The position numbers and the translations under genes were made by a program. Under the pieces are notes generated by a model. It made no database searches and was not told the DNA's origin. It saw nothing but the letters and a program-made list of their open reading frames with translations. Below, one piece after another: positions 7,798-16,973 of a stretch of 64,000 nt of DNA; position 1 is the stretch's first letter; each line of letters starts with the position of its first letter. Origin of the DNA: Proteiniclasticum ruminis DSM 24773 (lineage in GTDB: Bacteria; Bacillota; Clostridia; Clostridiales; Clostridiaceae); assembly GCF_000701905.1 (NCBI RefSeq), contig NZ_JNKC01000001.1:620001-684000 (forward strand), given 5' to 3'.

Positions 7798-8920
7798 CGG
7801 TTTCAATTCTCTGGAGAAGCTCATTGAGAAGCTCCGCCTCATATACTGCCTGCCCTTTGAAAGGATAGTGGTCTCTCATAACTAATCCTTTCTGGGCAAG
7901 AGCTTTGGCTTTTTCTGCGTCTTTTTCCATGAAGAAGGCATAATAGGCTTTCACACGCAGTCCATTGATGTCCTGATCCTTTATGAGGATCTTCCCTGCT
8001 TTTTCATAAAACACCTTTGCCTTATCAAAATCCCCCTTCAAAAGAGCGAAAAACAGGATCTCATAATAATACGCTGGAAGACTGTATGGGGGGACCTTAT
8101 AGAGATTTCTCTCCACATCCCGAAGATATTCTTCTGCAGTGTCCCTATTTCCCTTGTCCATCTCCTGAAAATAGAGATAGAAAGCCTTGGTCAGATCATG
8201 CATATCCCCTATGGTTTCAAAATCCTTCACCAGCTCCAGATCTTTCGGCCGGATGCCGGAAGACAGTTTCTTCGTCAGAAGAGAGGATTCATAGAACCTT
8301 TCTGCCATGGGACTGTTTCTAAGGATACTGAAAAACATCATCCCGTCTGTGGGCTGATTCATGGAGAAAAACGGAAACCCGTTGACGATCCCAAGAAGAA
8401 TAGAGACTCCCCCAGTAAGAATCGCCGCCATCTTCCATACGCTGTATGGCTCCATAAAGGCAGAAAGATAAAGAATCAGCGCTCCGGTGAGAAGATTCAT
8501 AAAAATCCCTCCCAGAGAGTATATGGCATATTCCTTCATGGTGGCATCCTCATCGGGGATCATGGCACAGAGTCCTCCGTACCCTACATTCTTGATGATG
8601 GAAAACCGGAGCCTCCCATTTTCTTTCTGTATGGAGAAGATACCTGCGCGAAACATGAGAAATTCGTATCCCAAAAGCTTCCCAAAGAGAAGGTGTCCCA
8701 ATTCATGCAGATTGATGGTCAGGAAAACACCAACATAAAATAGAATAAAAATGGCCACATAGTCTGAAAAGGAATAAACATCCAAGAAGCCCAGATCCAC
8801 ATCGAGCACTGCCAGAATCACTCCTATTGGAACACCTATAAGGAAGATCCACAGATAGGAAAGCCCTTTCTTCTTTATCTTCTTTTTCTTCTTTTCATTT
8901 TTCACTGGATTCTCCGCCAA
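7781..8920 (-). CDS. M50-family site-2-type protease with helical-repeat tail
   Basis: 379 residues. A lysine-rich start (KNEKKKKKIKKK) is followed by several membrane segments. HELGH at 72-76 is the zinc and catalytic motif, and NGFPFFSMNQPTDG supplies the second conserved motif with the third metal ligand, so the protein should be an active intramembrane metalloprotease. The C-terminal 170 residues are soluble and read as TPR-like helical pairs (GDFDKAKVFYEKAGK, EKDAEKAKALAQKG), probably for substrate binding. The start is TTG, with GGAGG eight bases upstream. No PDZ domain is seen, unlike RseP, and no anti-sigma gene is nearby; substrate unknown. Confidence 0.85.
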   Translation of the reverse strand: MAENPVKNEKKKKKIKKKGLSYLWIFLIGVPIGVILAVLDVDLGFLDVYSFSDYVAIFILFYVGVFLTINLHELGHLLFGKLLGYEFLMFRAGIFSIQKENGRLRFSIIKNVGYGGLCAMIPDEDATMKEYAIYSLGGIFMNLLTGALILYLSAFMEPYSVWKMAAILTGGVSILLGIVNGFPFFSMNQPTDGMMFFSILRNSPMAERFYESSLLTKKLSSGIRPKDLELVKDFETIGDMHDLTKAFYLYFQEMDKGNRDTAEEYLRDVERNLYKVPPYSLPAYYYEILFFALLKGDFDKAKVFYEKAGKILIKDQDINGLRVKAYYAFFMEKDAEKAKALAQKGLVMRDHYPFKGQAVYEAELLNELLQRIETERQGQ

Positions 8921-8949
8921 ATATTCCTACCTCCCAAGTGTCATATAAA

Positions 8950-10302
8950 TCAAGAAATCCCCAGGAAAACTCCTGCAAGGAAGAAATAAAAAATCAATGA
9001 CAGCGCATCCACGATGGTTGTGATGAGTGGTGCTGCCATGATGGCCGGGTCCGCTTTCAACAGCTTCGCAAAGAGGGGAAGAATTCCACCCACCATTTTT
9101 GCGATGACTACAGTGCCAAAAATGGCAAAGGAAACCACAAACATGATTTTCTCCTGTCCTGGATAGGTGATGATGAGACGGATGAAATTGATCACTGCCA
9201 GGAACAGTCCAGCGATGAGACTGACCCGGAACTCTTTCCAAAGCACCACAAAGCCGTCTTTCAAGGAAATCTCATTGAGCACCATACCACGGATGACCAG
9301 CGTGCTGGCCTGAGAGCCTGCATTACCGCCTGTGTTCATAAGCATGGGAATAAAACTCACAAGGACTGGAATCTGCGTAAAGGCTTCCTCATATCTGCTT
9401 AATATGCCTCCGGAGATCATGCCAGAGAACATGAGCACAGTGAGCCAGACGATTCTGTTTCTTGCCAGTTCCCAGGAAGGGGTTTTCAGATAGGGTTTTC
9501 CCGACGGAATGGTTGCCGCCATGAGCTCAAAGTCTTCTGTGGCCTCCTCTTCCATAACGTCAATGATGTCATCCACGGTGATGATACCCACAAGACGCTC
9601 CTCTGAATCCACAACAGGTAAGGATAAATAGTCGTATCTCTGGAAGAGATACGCTACTTCTTCCTTGTCATCTGATGTATGTACTTTTACCACATCCGTC
9701 TCCATGAGATCTTCCACCAGCACATCATCTTTGGAAAGCAATAGGGTTCTTAAGGAGACCACGCCATCGAGTACTCTGTTTTTATCAATGACATAGCAGT
9801 TGTAGAGCGTTTCGCTGTCCGCACCATTCTTCCGAAGGTACATGATCGCTTCCTTCACCGTCATTTTAGGCCTGAGATTTGTATACTCAGCCGTCATGAT
9901 GGTTCCTGCAGAGTCTTTTGGATACTTCAGGAAGGCATTGATGACCCCACGGGTCCCTTCATCTGTATTTCTCAGCACTCTTTTCACAATGCCGGCAGGA
10001 AGCTCTTCCAACATATCCACCAGATCATCCACGAACATCTCTTCCAGAACACTTTCCAGTTCCTTATCCGTAAACTCATGGATCAGCCGTTCCTGCACAT
10101 CCAGCTCCAGATTGGAGAACACCTCCGCGGCGAGATCTTTGGGCAGCAGCCGGAACACAATGGCAGCTTTATCTTTGGGCAGGATTCCAATGAATTCTGC
10201 AATATCCACTTCATTCTCTTCTATCATCGCTTCCCGAAGAGCTTTATAGCTGTTCTCCGTAAGAAGCTTCTGAAGATAGAGGACAGTCTCTTCGTTTTTC
10301 AT
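8950..10302 (-). CDS. mgtE: Magnesium transporter MgtE (copy 1)
   Basis: 450 residues with the complete MgtE layout: N-terminal helical superhelix (about 1-130), two CBS domains (about 135-255, including VVDSEERLVGIITVDDIIDVM) and a five-helix membrane domain. The pore-lining stretch NTGGNAGSQASTLVIRG and the last helix TTIVDALSLIFYF, with the conserved Asp, are intact. It imports Mg2+ as a homodimer, with the cytosolic domains acting as a Mg2+ sensor that closes the pore. No M-box riboswitch fits in the 96-base gap upstream. A second, diverged copy is at 23834-25174. Confidence 0.95.
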   Translation of the reverse strand: MKNEETVLYLQKLLTENSYKALREAMIEENEVDIAEFIGILPKDKAAIVFRLLPKDLAAEVFSNLELDVQERLIHEFTDKELESVLEEMFVDDLVDMLEELPAGIVKRVLRNTDEGTRGVINAFLKYPKDSAGTIMTAEYTNLRPKMTVKEAIMYLRKNGADSETLYNCYVIDKNRVLDGVVSLRTLLLSKDDVLVEDLMETDVVKVHTSDDKEEVAYLFQRYDYLSLPVVDSEERLVGIITVDDIIDVMEEEATEDFELMAATIPSGKPYLKTPSWELARNRIVWLTVLMFSGMISGGILSRYEEAFTQIPVLVSFIPMLMNTGGNAGSQASTLVIRGMVLNEISLKDGFVVLWKEFRVSLIAGLFLAVINFIRLIITYPGQEKIMFVVSFAIFGTVVIAKMVGGILPLFAKLLKADPAIMAAPLITTIVDALSLIFYFFLAGVFLGIS

Positions 10303-10398
10303 AGGACTCCTCCTTTCTCTTTCGTCAAAAATATTAAAGATAGCACTTATCTATTATAACGTAGGATGGACAGAAGGACTAGAAAAGCCTGAAAAAAA

Positions 10399-11034
10399 TC
10401 AGAGAATTTCTACCGTCAGAAGCACCTTCATCATAGCTTCCGCATCTTCTGGGGTCATGGACAGATCCATGGCCTTTAGAAGTCTTGGACTGCCTTCCAC
10501 CTGAGAATAACTTCCGTAGGATTCGGACACTTCCTCCACAGAGATCACATGGCCGATACTGAGTCCTAAGGTTTCTGCGATGGTCGCTGCTTTTTCCTTG
10601 GCATTCAACACCGCTTCCTTCATGGCCTCCTCCAGCACTTCTTTCTCGTCTTCCAGACTGAAGGTCAGCCCCACTTGTGGCGTTTCGCCAGACTCTGAGA
10701 GTGCGCTGAAGATCTCTGAAAGTTTTGGAAAGGACAAGGGAAGCCGAAGGTTTAGATCTGTTGTTATCTCAAAGCCTTGAAACACCTGATGATAGACTTT
10801 TCCATCATATTCCTGCTCATATTTTGGATGCACTGAAAAGTGCGCTGTTTTTATCTGTTCAGTGGGTACCCCTGCTTTTTCCATAGCCTCCTGAAATCTG
10901 CTGTAGCTTGCTTCAAACAGATGCAGTACTTCTTCATACTGCTCCTTCTGGAAACGGTAAGCGAAGGCCAGGTCCATGCGGTCTGGTTTCCTGCGGACAA
11001 CCGCATTTCCTTCTACTTTTATGGTTTTATTCAT
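10399..11034 (-). CDS. SIMPL (DUF541/YggE-like) protein
   Basis: 211 residues from ATG 11034, after AGAGGTG; a GTG lies nine bases further up. The opening IKVEGNAVVRRKPDRMDLAF is the typical start of the SIMPL domain (BP26, YggE), followed by the conserved KTAHFSVHPKYEQ region and the C-terminal AKEKAATIAETLGLSIGHVISV. There is no signal peptide, unlike the periplasmic YggE, so this version is cytoplasmic. The biochemical role of the family is unsettled; oxidative stress and scaffolding have been proposed for relatives. Confidence 0.85.
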   Translation of the reverse strand: MNKTIKVEGNAVVRRKPDRMDLAFAYRFQKEQYEEVLHLFEASYSRFQEAMEKAGVPTEQIKTAHFSVHPKYEQEYDGKVYHQVFQGFEITTDLNLRLPLSFPKLSEIFSALSESGETPQVGLTFSLEDEKEVLEEAMKEAVLNAKEKAATIAETLGLSIGHVISVEEVSESYGSYSQVEGSPRLLKAMDLSMTPEDAEAMMKVLLTVEIL

Positions 11035-11055
11035 ATCTAACACCTCTATCCTTAT

Positions 11056-11928
11056 TTATTGTTCTTTTCTACCATAGATCTCATAAATTAGGGAGGACCC
11101 CAGAATGAGACTTCCACCAGCAAACATTGTCCAAGTAAAGGGTTCTTTCAGAAACATCACCGAAAACAAAATGGCAAATAGCGGGTCCAGATAGCTGGCC
11201 AGAGCCACTTCCTGGGCTTCCAGACGGCTGATGCTGGAAAAATAGAGCGCATAAGCGATGCCCGTATGGAGAAATCCGATGAGAAGAATCTCCGGAAGAC
11301 TTCCCATGGGAATCCTCATCCCTTGGAAAGCACCATTGAGAGCCATGTAAAGGCTGAGAACCGCCAGAGATATGAAGAGATTCAAAAAGGTTCTATGAAG
11401 TCCATCCACTTTATGGATGGATCTTCCTAAAAGCATCACAAGCGCATAGAAAAGCGCCGCTGAAAGCCCAAAAAAGACACCACTCCGGTCTGCATTTCCA
11501 AGAGTGAACACACTGCCCTGCAGTACATAAAGACCAAGAAACGCCAGTCCGATGGTCACAATCCGAATTCTTGTAAATCTCACCCGATAAAAAACAGAGC
11601 TCAGAAGAAGGAACAGCACCGGTGCCATGTAGTAGGCCAGGGTAGCGCTGGTGATGGTGGTTTTTTGGAAGGCTTCAAAAAGAAAAATCCAGTTTATTCC
11701 TAGAAACGCCCCTGAAAAGAGGAGCTTCCCTCCTTCTTCTCTCAGAAATTTCTTAGGAAAGGGTTTTCTTTGCAGCAGCAGAAGAAGCCCTAAAAATACA
11801 CTGCCAAGAAGGCTTCTGAGAAATGCGATTTCCAGAGAAGCCATGGGGATTCTCCGAACAAAAAGACCAATGCTGCCAAAAAGCACCATGGAAAAATAAT
11901 ACTGCATCCGCGCACTTGAAGTTTTCAA
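11056..11928 (-). CDS. EamA/DMT-family transporter
   Basis: About 290 residues with ten membrane segments in two EamA halves (SIGLFVRRIPMASLEIAFLRS in the first, SISRLEAQEVALASYLDPLFA in the second). The latter matches the carboxylate/amino-acid exporter branch of the family. Start choice is open: GGAGGT lies about 8 bases before TTG 11928, which I prefer, but only 3 bases before an in-frame ATG at 11934. It runs in the same direction as the SIMPL gene 21 bases downstream and is probably co-transcribed. Substrate unknown. Confidence 0.82.
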   Translation of the reverse strand: MKTSSARMQYYFSMVLFGSIGLFVRRIPMASLEIAFLRSLLGSVFLGLLLLLQRKPFPKKFLREEGGKLLFSGAFLGINWIFLFEAFQKTTITSATLAYYMAPVLFLLLSSVFYRVRFTRIRIVTIGLAFLGLYVLQGSVFTLGNADRSGVFFGLSAALFYALVMLLGRSIHKVDGLHRTFLNLFISLAVLSLYMALNGAFQGMRIPMGSLPEILLIGFLHTGIAYALYFSSISRLEAQEVALASYLDPLFAILFSVMFLKEPFTWTMFAGGSLILGSSLIYEIYGRKEQ

Positions 11929-11990
11929 AACCATCCACCTCCGCTCACTCTGCTGCAACCAGAACCTTTTTTCCCTTTTTAGGCTGACTC

Positions 11991-13001
11991 TTAGACATTC
12001 CTCGTGCTGAGGACCTTCTCTTCCATAGCATAAAGCTTCTTCAGCTCATCCGGCGTCAGATTGGATAAGGTTTCTTTTCTGTAGGCCATGGACAGTCCTT
12101 CTCTTGTGGCTTTTTTGTCTTTGGTCATATCCCGCCAGGATACTTTCTTTTTTCCCATATAAAGATCATAATCCACAATTCTTGTGCCGTCATCCACATA
12201 CTCCATACTCATGAGAATCTTTTTGATGTATTTAGGCTCATAGAATGTGAAGAACCGGACGCTATACACATCCACGGCCAGAAGCATTTTCGGATAGTCT
12301 TTGGACCAGGTGCTTCCAAGAACAATCCCCATCTCAAACTCTGTGAGCACATTCATAAGCCGCTCATAATGAAGCTGGAAGTGGGCGTACATGTCATAGA
12401 TCCGGATGTCCATCTCATACCAGACTTTATTGCCAAGTCCGATGTTCATATACTTCAGCGCATTACTTCTCAGCTCCTTGAAGATGGTGAAATAGTTCTC
12501 ATTGACATGGAGGCATTTTTCCATATAGATGTCCCCCAGGGTCACCTGACGGTTCAGGGACTTGTCTGTGAGAGCCACAATGACGCCACTTTCCAGGTTG
12601 CTGTTGATGAACTCCATAATGCTGCCTTCTTTGCCTCCGTAGTCTTCCTTCAGCTCCTCAAAGACCTTCCCCATATCTCCCATGGTCCGCATGATAATTG
12701 TCCTGGAGACGATGCGGCTGTGATACACAAGAGAGCTCATCTTATCATTAAGAAGCTCCGACAGGATCACAGATGGGCTTTCTTTGAGAATCAAGGCATT
12801 CTTCTCCTCACTCTTCCGGTACACATCCGTTTGGGCTGAAGTCAGAAGCACAATGGTTTCCCCTTCTGTTCCCATACTGAATGCATCCATGAGACTCAAG
12901 GGATCCTGAGGTTCCTTCGATAAAAAATAATCCTGTAGTTTTATCACTTCCTCTGTTTCCAGAAGAAGGATTCCTGGCCCGGTTCTTAAAAGCTCCACCA
13001 T
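11991..13001 (-). CDS. Unrecognised cytoplasmic protein
   Basis: 336 residues, no signal peptide and no membrane segment. The N-terminal third alternates short beta and helical stretches (ETIVLLTSAQTDVYRK). The rest is helix-rich with many aromatic residues (EMDIRIYDMYAHFQLHYERL). The charged C-terminus ends in a helix, TPDELKKLYAMEEKVL. The ATG has GGAG about 12 bases upstream, somewhat far. I recognise no domain. It lies between the EamA transporter and the metallophosphoesterase on the same strand, with gaps of 62 and 90 bases, so it could belong to one transcript with them. Confidence 0.7.
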   Translation of the reverse strand: MVELLRTGPGILLLETEEVIKLQDYFLSKEPQDPLSLMDAFSMGTEGETIVLLTSAQTDVYRKSEEKNALILKESPSVILSELLNDKMSSLVYHSRIVSRTIIMRTMGDMGKVFEELKEDYGGKEGSIMEFINSNLESGVIVALTDKSLNRQVTLGDIYMEKCLHVNENYFTIFKELRSNALKYMNIGLGNKVWYEMDIRIYDMYAHFQLHYERLMNVLTEFEMGIVLGSTWSKDYPKMLLAVDVYSVRFFTFYEPKYIKKILMSMEYVDDGTRIVDYDLYMGKKKVSWRDMTKDKKATREGLSMAYRKETLSNLTPDELKKLYAMEEKVLSTRNV

Positions 13002-13091
13002 ATGCCAACTGCTCCTTTTCCTTTTATTTTAAAACTGAACAGAATCTATACCCTGTGCTTTCACAAAAGGTCCTGATGGAAGTCCATGACT

Positions 13092-13706
13092 TCATAATCC
13101 CCGTTTTCTTCTTCGGTATCTGTAATCATTGGTTCCCCAAGGATATCTCAGTATATGCACCTTTCCAGTATCTCTTTCTATGACATGGATGCCCTCCACG
13201 CCATTTAAATACCAGCGGGTCCTTCTCTTTTCTGTCTTATCCTCCAGATTGTGGCCGTAGAGATTGAAGTCCTTGGGATCCGCCTCCACATCCTCATAAT
13301 AATGAGACAGATGATAGGAATTCTCTCCGAAATCCAGCACCGCATCCATCTCGTGCAAGATGCTTTTCTTCACAAGAGTCTGAAGTGCTCTGTACTTGTC
13401 GTGGTTTCCCATGGTGATGTGAATCTCTTCTGCAGAGGAAAATTCCATGATCCGTATGATTTTCACCACATCATGCAAAAACTCCCCCATGAGATTCTCA
13501 TTGTTCTCCAGTTTGATGTGATCGCAAAGATCACCGGTGTGGAGAATCACCTGGGGCTTCAGCTTCCGTAAGAGGCCTCTTATAGCCGGATAAATGGCTG
13601 AAGGGGTATCTGAAATATGAAGAAAGAGATTTCTCTTTCCCATGAGATCTTCTGGAATATAGATGCGTCCGAAAACACTGTAGACTTCCTGTTTGAACTT
13701 CTTCAT
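13092..13706 (-). CDS. Calcineurin-like metallophosphoesterase
   Basis: About 204 residues. The metal-binding motifs of the calcineurin-like fold appear in order: HISDTP, HTGDLCDH, MGNHDK, a later YHLSHYYED and YGHNLED. Two ATGs stand in tandem; AGGAG is 6 bases before the second (13706) and only 3 before the first. A very basic tail (RYRRRKRGL) might bind nucleic acid or membrane. The first motif is DTP rather than the usual DxH, so one metal ligand differs. No signal peptide. Substrate (nucleotide, phosphoprotein or phospholipid) cannot be told. Confidence 0.82.
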   Translation of the reverse strand: MKKFKQEVYSVFGRIYIPEDLMGKRNLFLHISDTPSAIYPAIRGLLRKLKPQVILHTGDLCDHIKLENNENLMGEFLHDVVKIIRIMEFSSAEEIHITMGNHDKYRALQTLVKKSILHEMDAVLDFGENSYHLSHYYEDVEADPKDFNLYGHNLEDKTEKRRTRWYLNGVEGIHVIERDTGKVHILRYPWGTNDYRYRRRKRGL

Positions 13707-13861
13707 CATCTTCTCCTTTCAATTTGGTCCACTTTCATCATAGCATAGGAGAAAGCACTTACAACAGAAAAAGACTGTCCTCCCTGAAGAACATTTCTCT
13801 TTTGAAGAATCATACCCCAAAAGAAGAAAAGACAGCTTCTGCTGCCTCTTCTACAGATATA

Positions 13862-15322
13862 TTATACCAGTTCCAAACCGTCTCTCAGCCATACACTGAT
13901 GGATGCTTTCTCCGCTGGAAAATCGCCAAACCCTTCTTCGTCGATCTCCACTTTATCCTCACAGTTTCCCGTATAATCCGCAAAGACCTTTCCTGCATAT
14001 TCATCTCCAAGCGCCATACGGATGGTCTTTTTCTCAAAGAGGGAAATCACCACGGCCATCTTCTCCGGGTGTTCTTCTTCTCCATGTCTTACCCAGCCGA
14101 TGAGGTCCTGATCCACAAAGTAATTCTCTTCATCCCCATAGGCAAAGGACTTTCTCAGCATACTGAGCTTATCAATTTTTTCCTTCATCGGTTCAATCAT
14201 ATAGGGACCGCCAATACCGTAGTAGTCTCCGTAAAATACAGTCGGATACCCATCCCGTCTCAATAGAATGAGACCATAAGCCATCTCCTTGAACCAGGGC
14301 TCCACATAAGACTCCAGCGCCTGGCCAGGTTCTGAGTCGTGATTGTCCACAAAGGTGACACTCATGGGCGGGTTCACCTTGGTCACGGTGCCGTCGAAGA
14401 CTTTGCGAAGATCAAAGTCTTCTGGGTTCTTGGATAGAGAGAACAGATTGAAGTGGAGGCCCACATCAAAAAGGTCCATCTGAAATCGGGTGTTCTCCAT
14501 GAATTTTTCTTTGTTCTCAATACTGTAATCCCAGTACTCTCCCAAAAGATAGAAGTCTTTTCCTTTTCTCTCATGGATTTTTTCAGCGAACATCTCCAGA
14601 AATTCATCGTCGATGTGCTTTACGGCATCAAAACGGATTCCGTCAATGTTCAGTTCGTCGATGAACCAGTAGATCCAGTTTAGGAGCTCTTCTTTCACCT
14701 CAGGATGAGCGTGGTCGATGTCCGCAAACATCAGGTAGTCGTAATTTCCATTGTCATGGGACACGCCCCAGTTCCACCCTTTGTTCTCCCCTAAGATCCT
14801 GAAGATGCCTTTTTCTCCCGTGAGGGTATCCAGATCCACTCCGCTGAAATGATGATGATGCCAGGTGAAGTCCGAGTACATGCCCTTTCTTCCAGGAAAA
14901 TCAAATCCTGTCCATGCTTTGATGGTCCTGGGCTCCTCTATGTCCTTCCTGCGGTCGTTCTGATCTACTTTTACTGCTTGAAACTCCTCTTCGAAGTCTG
15001 CTGCCGCCTTATGATTCAGCACCACATCCGCATAGACCTGCATGCCCTCTGCATGAATGGCTTCGATGAGATCCAACAGTTCTTCTTTGGTTCCATACTT
15101 GGTCCGAACAGAACCTTTCTGGTCAAATTCACCCAAATCATACAGATCATAAATGCCATAGCCCGTATCTTCCGGGCTTGTGGCTTTGCACACTGGCGGA
15201 AGCCAGATGGCGGTGACGCCAATTCTCTTCAGGTCCACCAGTTTCTTTTTTAAATCCTTATAGTAATTCCCATCTGCGGGCAGATACCATTCAAACCCTT
15301 GAAACAGAAGTCCATTCACCAT
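13862..15322 (-). CDS. Cytoplasmic alpha-amylase, GH13
   Basis: 486 residues, the usual length of the liquefying (GH13_5) alpha-amylases. It begins with LLFQGFEWYLPADGNYYKDL and has all three catalytic residues: the Asp nucleophile in GIRFDAVKHID (about 230), the general acid Glu in LLGEYWD (about 260) and the transition-state Asp in FVDNHDSEPGQ (about 327). It lacks a signal peptide, so it acts on internal glycogen or imported maltodextrin rather than outside starch. The ATG follows AGAGGTG. No maltodextrin transporter or other glycogen gene is adjacent. Confidence 0.93.
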   Translation of the reverse strand: MVNGLLFQGFEWYLPADGNYYKDLKKKLVDLKRIGVTAIWLPPVCKATSPEDTGYGIYDLYDLGEFDQKGSVRTKYGTKEELLDLIEAIHAEGMQVYADVVLNHKAAADFEEEFQAVKVDQNDRRKDIEEPRTIKAWTGFDFPGRKGMYSDFTWHHHHFSGVDLDTLTGEKGIFRILGENKGWNWGVSHDNGNYDYLMFADIDHAHPEVKEELLNWIYWFIDELNIDGIRFDAVKHIDDEFLEMFAEKIHERKGKDFYLLGEYWDYSIENKEKFMENTRFQMDLFDVGLHFNLFSLSKNPEDFDLRKVFDGTVTKVNPPMSVTFVDNHDSEPGQALESYVEPWFKEMAYGLILLRRDGYPTVFYGDYYGIGGPYMIEPMKEKIDKLSMLRKSFAYGDEENYFVDQDLIGWVRHGEEEHPEKMAVVISLFEKKTIRMALGDEYAGKVFADYTGNCEDKVEIDEEGFGDFPAEKASISVWLRDGLELV

Positions 15323-15383
15323 AATTAAGCACCTCTATTCATCTTATTTTTAATCAATACTGATTCATTATACAAGCTAATTG

Positions 15384-16973
15384 TTATTTAATTCTGAACG
15401 TAGTTGGAGCTTTTTTGTAAACAAACAGCACCGCCACGGCCACATAGAAAATGGACACCAGAATGATCACTGGAAGCATCCACTGGGCTGGGGCATCAAT
15501 TTGAATGGCCATATAAGACAAGAGATAGACCAGACCGTTGATGATGCTGAACATGGGGCTCTTCACCTCCATGGAAGAGGTGTAGGGCTGAAAAACATAG
15601 TACATAAAAAGGTAGTGCACGGAGAAGAATACAGAAAGTGTCAGTACCATGGCCATCAGAGGTAGAATCTCTCCGTAATTTCTATGTTCTGAGAGGGCAG
15701 TGAAAAGAAAGAGTCCAAAAAGAAGAATTCCTGTGGGAATCAGATTACCCAGCACAATCCTCTTCAGCCGCAAGGAGAACATACTTAGGAGCGCCTTGGG
15801 CTCTCTATAAAATCCATACCGGAGCATAAAGAGATCACAGTTGTAGAACATGGCTTTGGTCTCCCGGTTGGAATTTGTCAGCATATACATGACAAAGATC
15901 ATCATGGTGTAGTTTTTCGAAAGTTCTGGTCCCATACTGTTCATAAGATCCGGATCCACAAACAGATACAGAAGGAACAGGCCAACAAAGACCGTGGCAA
16001 CCAGGATGGACTTCACAAGAATGGGCTTTCTGAAAAAGCGCCGGTGTCTTTTGAAAAAAAGCGCATTGAGGTAAGCAAAGCCTTCCTTTTCTACACCTTC
16101 CACGGGTAGAAGATCCTCTTCCTTAAAATCCTTGTCCCGCATCTTCACATCTGCCACCATGGCTTCCTTCATAGCATTCTGAAGCTTATTCATCTTCTCA
16201 TAGCTTGTCACATGGTTCATGGCTTCGATGTAGTAGTCATAGCGGACAATATACCGAAGGCAAAATATCGCCATCATAAAGAGTGTAGCCGCAAAGAGTG
16301 GATGCTTAAGAATAAGTCCACCATCAAATCCAGGAAGGAAGAAATACAAAAGATATGCGCCCGCCATCACTATGAGAATAAGGCCAATGAGCACCATGTT
16401 ATGATCTTCTAAAAGGAACCGCCTTTTTCTGAAGAGATAAAGATGCAGTGCCTCTGCTGTGAATCCCATGAGGGTAGCTGCCCCTGAAAGATACAGTGCC
16501 TCCAGAGGACTTCGGAACACACTTCCAGTAAGAAACAGAAATCCTATGCTTCGCCCCGCCAGTTTGAAACCTTCTTTTTTCACGAGATATGCCAAGGCAT
16601 ACTCTCGAGGATCCATCTTCAGCTCTTTCAGAAGAATGAACTTCGTCTGGGTCAGTTCCAGGAGGTAGGGAAGCAAAAGCCTCATGAGGAAATAAAGAAG
16701 AAGAACCAGCGTCAGGGGCTTTGCATCCAGACCGTCCAAAAACAGTCCGGGAACCAGAAGCGCCCCCACTGCCAGAAGTGCTCCTTTCAGGCTGCTCCAT
16801 ATAAGCTGATAAAGAAAGGCAAGCACACCCAACCCTTCCTTCAGGGTGAAAAATCCGTAATGACCTCTATTGGCCATTTTTCTCACGAGGGGCAGCTTCC
16901 GGATAAAATAAACAAGTCCGTTGATGAAGATAGAGGTCTCCAGCTTCATCATGAGAAGAATCTTATGCCCCAT
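15384..16973 (-). CDS. ABC transporter membrane subunit
   Basis: 529 residues with roughly ten to twelve hydrophobic segments, interrupted by a soluble stretch at about 250-300 (MNKLQNAMKEAMVADVKMRDKDFKEEDLL). It shows no signature of the ABC-2 or FtsX types that I can name. It resembles the large permeases paired with YthP-like ATPases in Firmicutes. Its start overlaps the end of the ATPase gene by 11 bases, with AAGGAGGAG inside the latter, so the two make one transporter. It is probably an exporter, because no binding protein is present. Confidence 0.75.
   Translation of the reverse strand: MGHKILLMMKLETSIFINGLVYFIRKLPLVRKMANRGHYGFFTLKEGLGVLAFLYQLIWSSLKGALLAVGALLVPGLFLDGLDAKPLTLVLLLYFLMRLLLPYLLELTQTKFILLKELKMDPREYALAYLVKKEGFKLAGRSIGFLFLTGSVFRSPLEALYLSGAATLMGFTAEALHLYLFRKRRFLLEDHNMVLIGLILIVMAGAYLLYFFLPGFDGGLILKHPLFAATLFMMAIFCLRYIVRYDYYIEAMNHVTSYEKMNKLQNAMKEAMVADVKMRDKDFKEEDLLPVEGVEKEGFAYLNALFFKRHRRFFRKPILVKSILVATVFVGLFLLYLFVDPDLMNSMGPELSKNYTMMIFVMYMLTNSNRETKAMFYNCDLFMLRYGFYREPKALLSMFSLRLKRIVLGNLIPTGILLFGLFLFTALSEHRNYGEILPLMAMVLTLSVFFSVHYLFMYYVFQPYTSSMEVKSPMFSIINGLVYLLSYMAIQIDAPAQWMLPVIILVSIFYVAVAVLFVYKKAPTTFRIK

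Noticed and set aside
10303-10398. Possible M-box riboswitch before mgtE copy 1
   Set aside because: Only 96 bases separate it from the upstream gene, too short for the roughly 160-base aptamer plus terminator, and no M-box blocks were seen.
12369-12839. Plus-strand open frame of 156 codons inside the unknown gene 11991-13001
   Set aside because: Likely a shadow frame. The minus-strand frame is longer and keeps operon direction and spacing.
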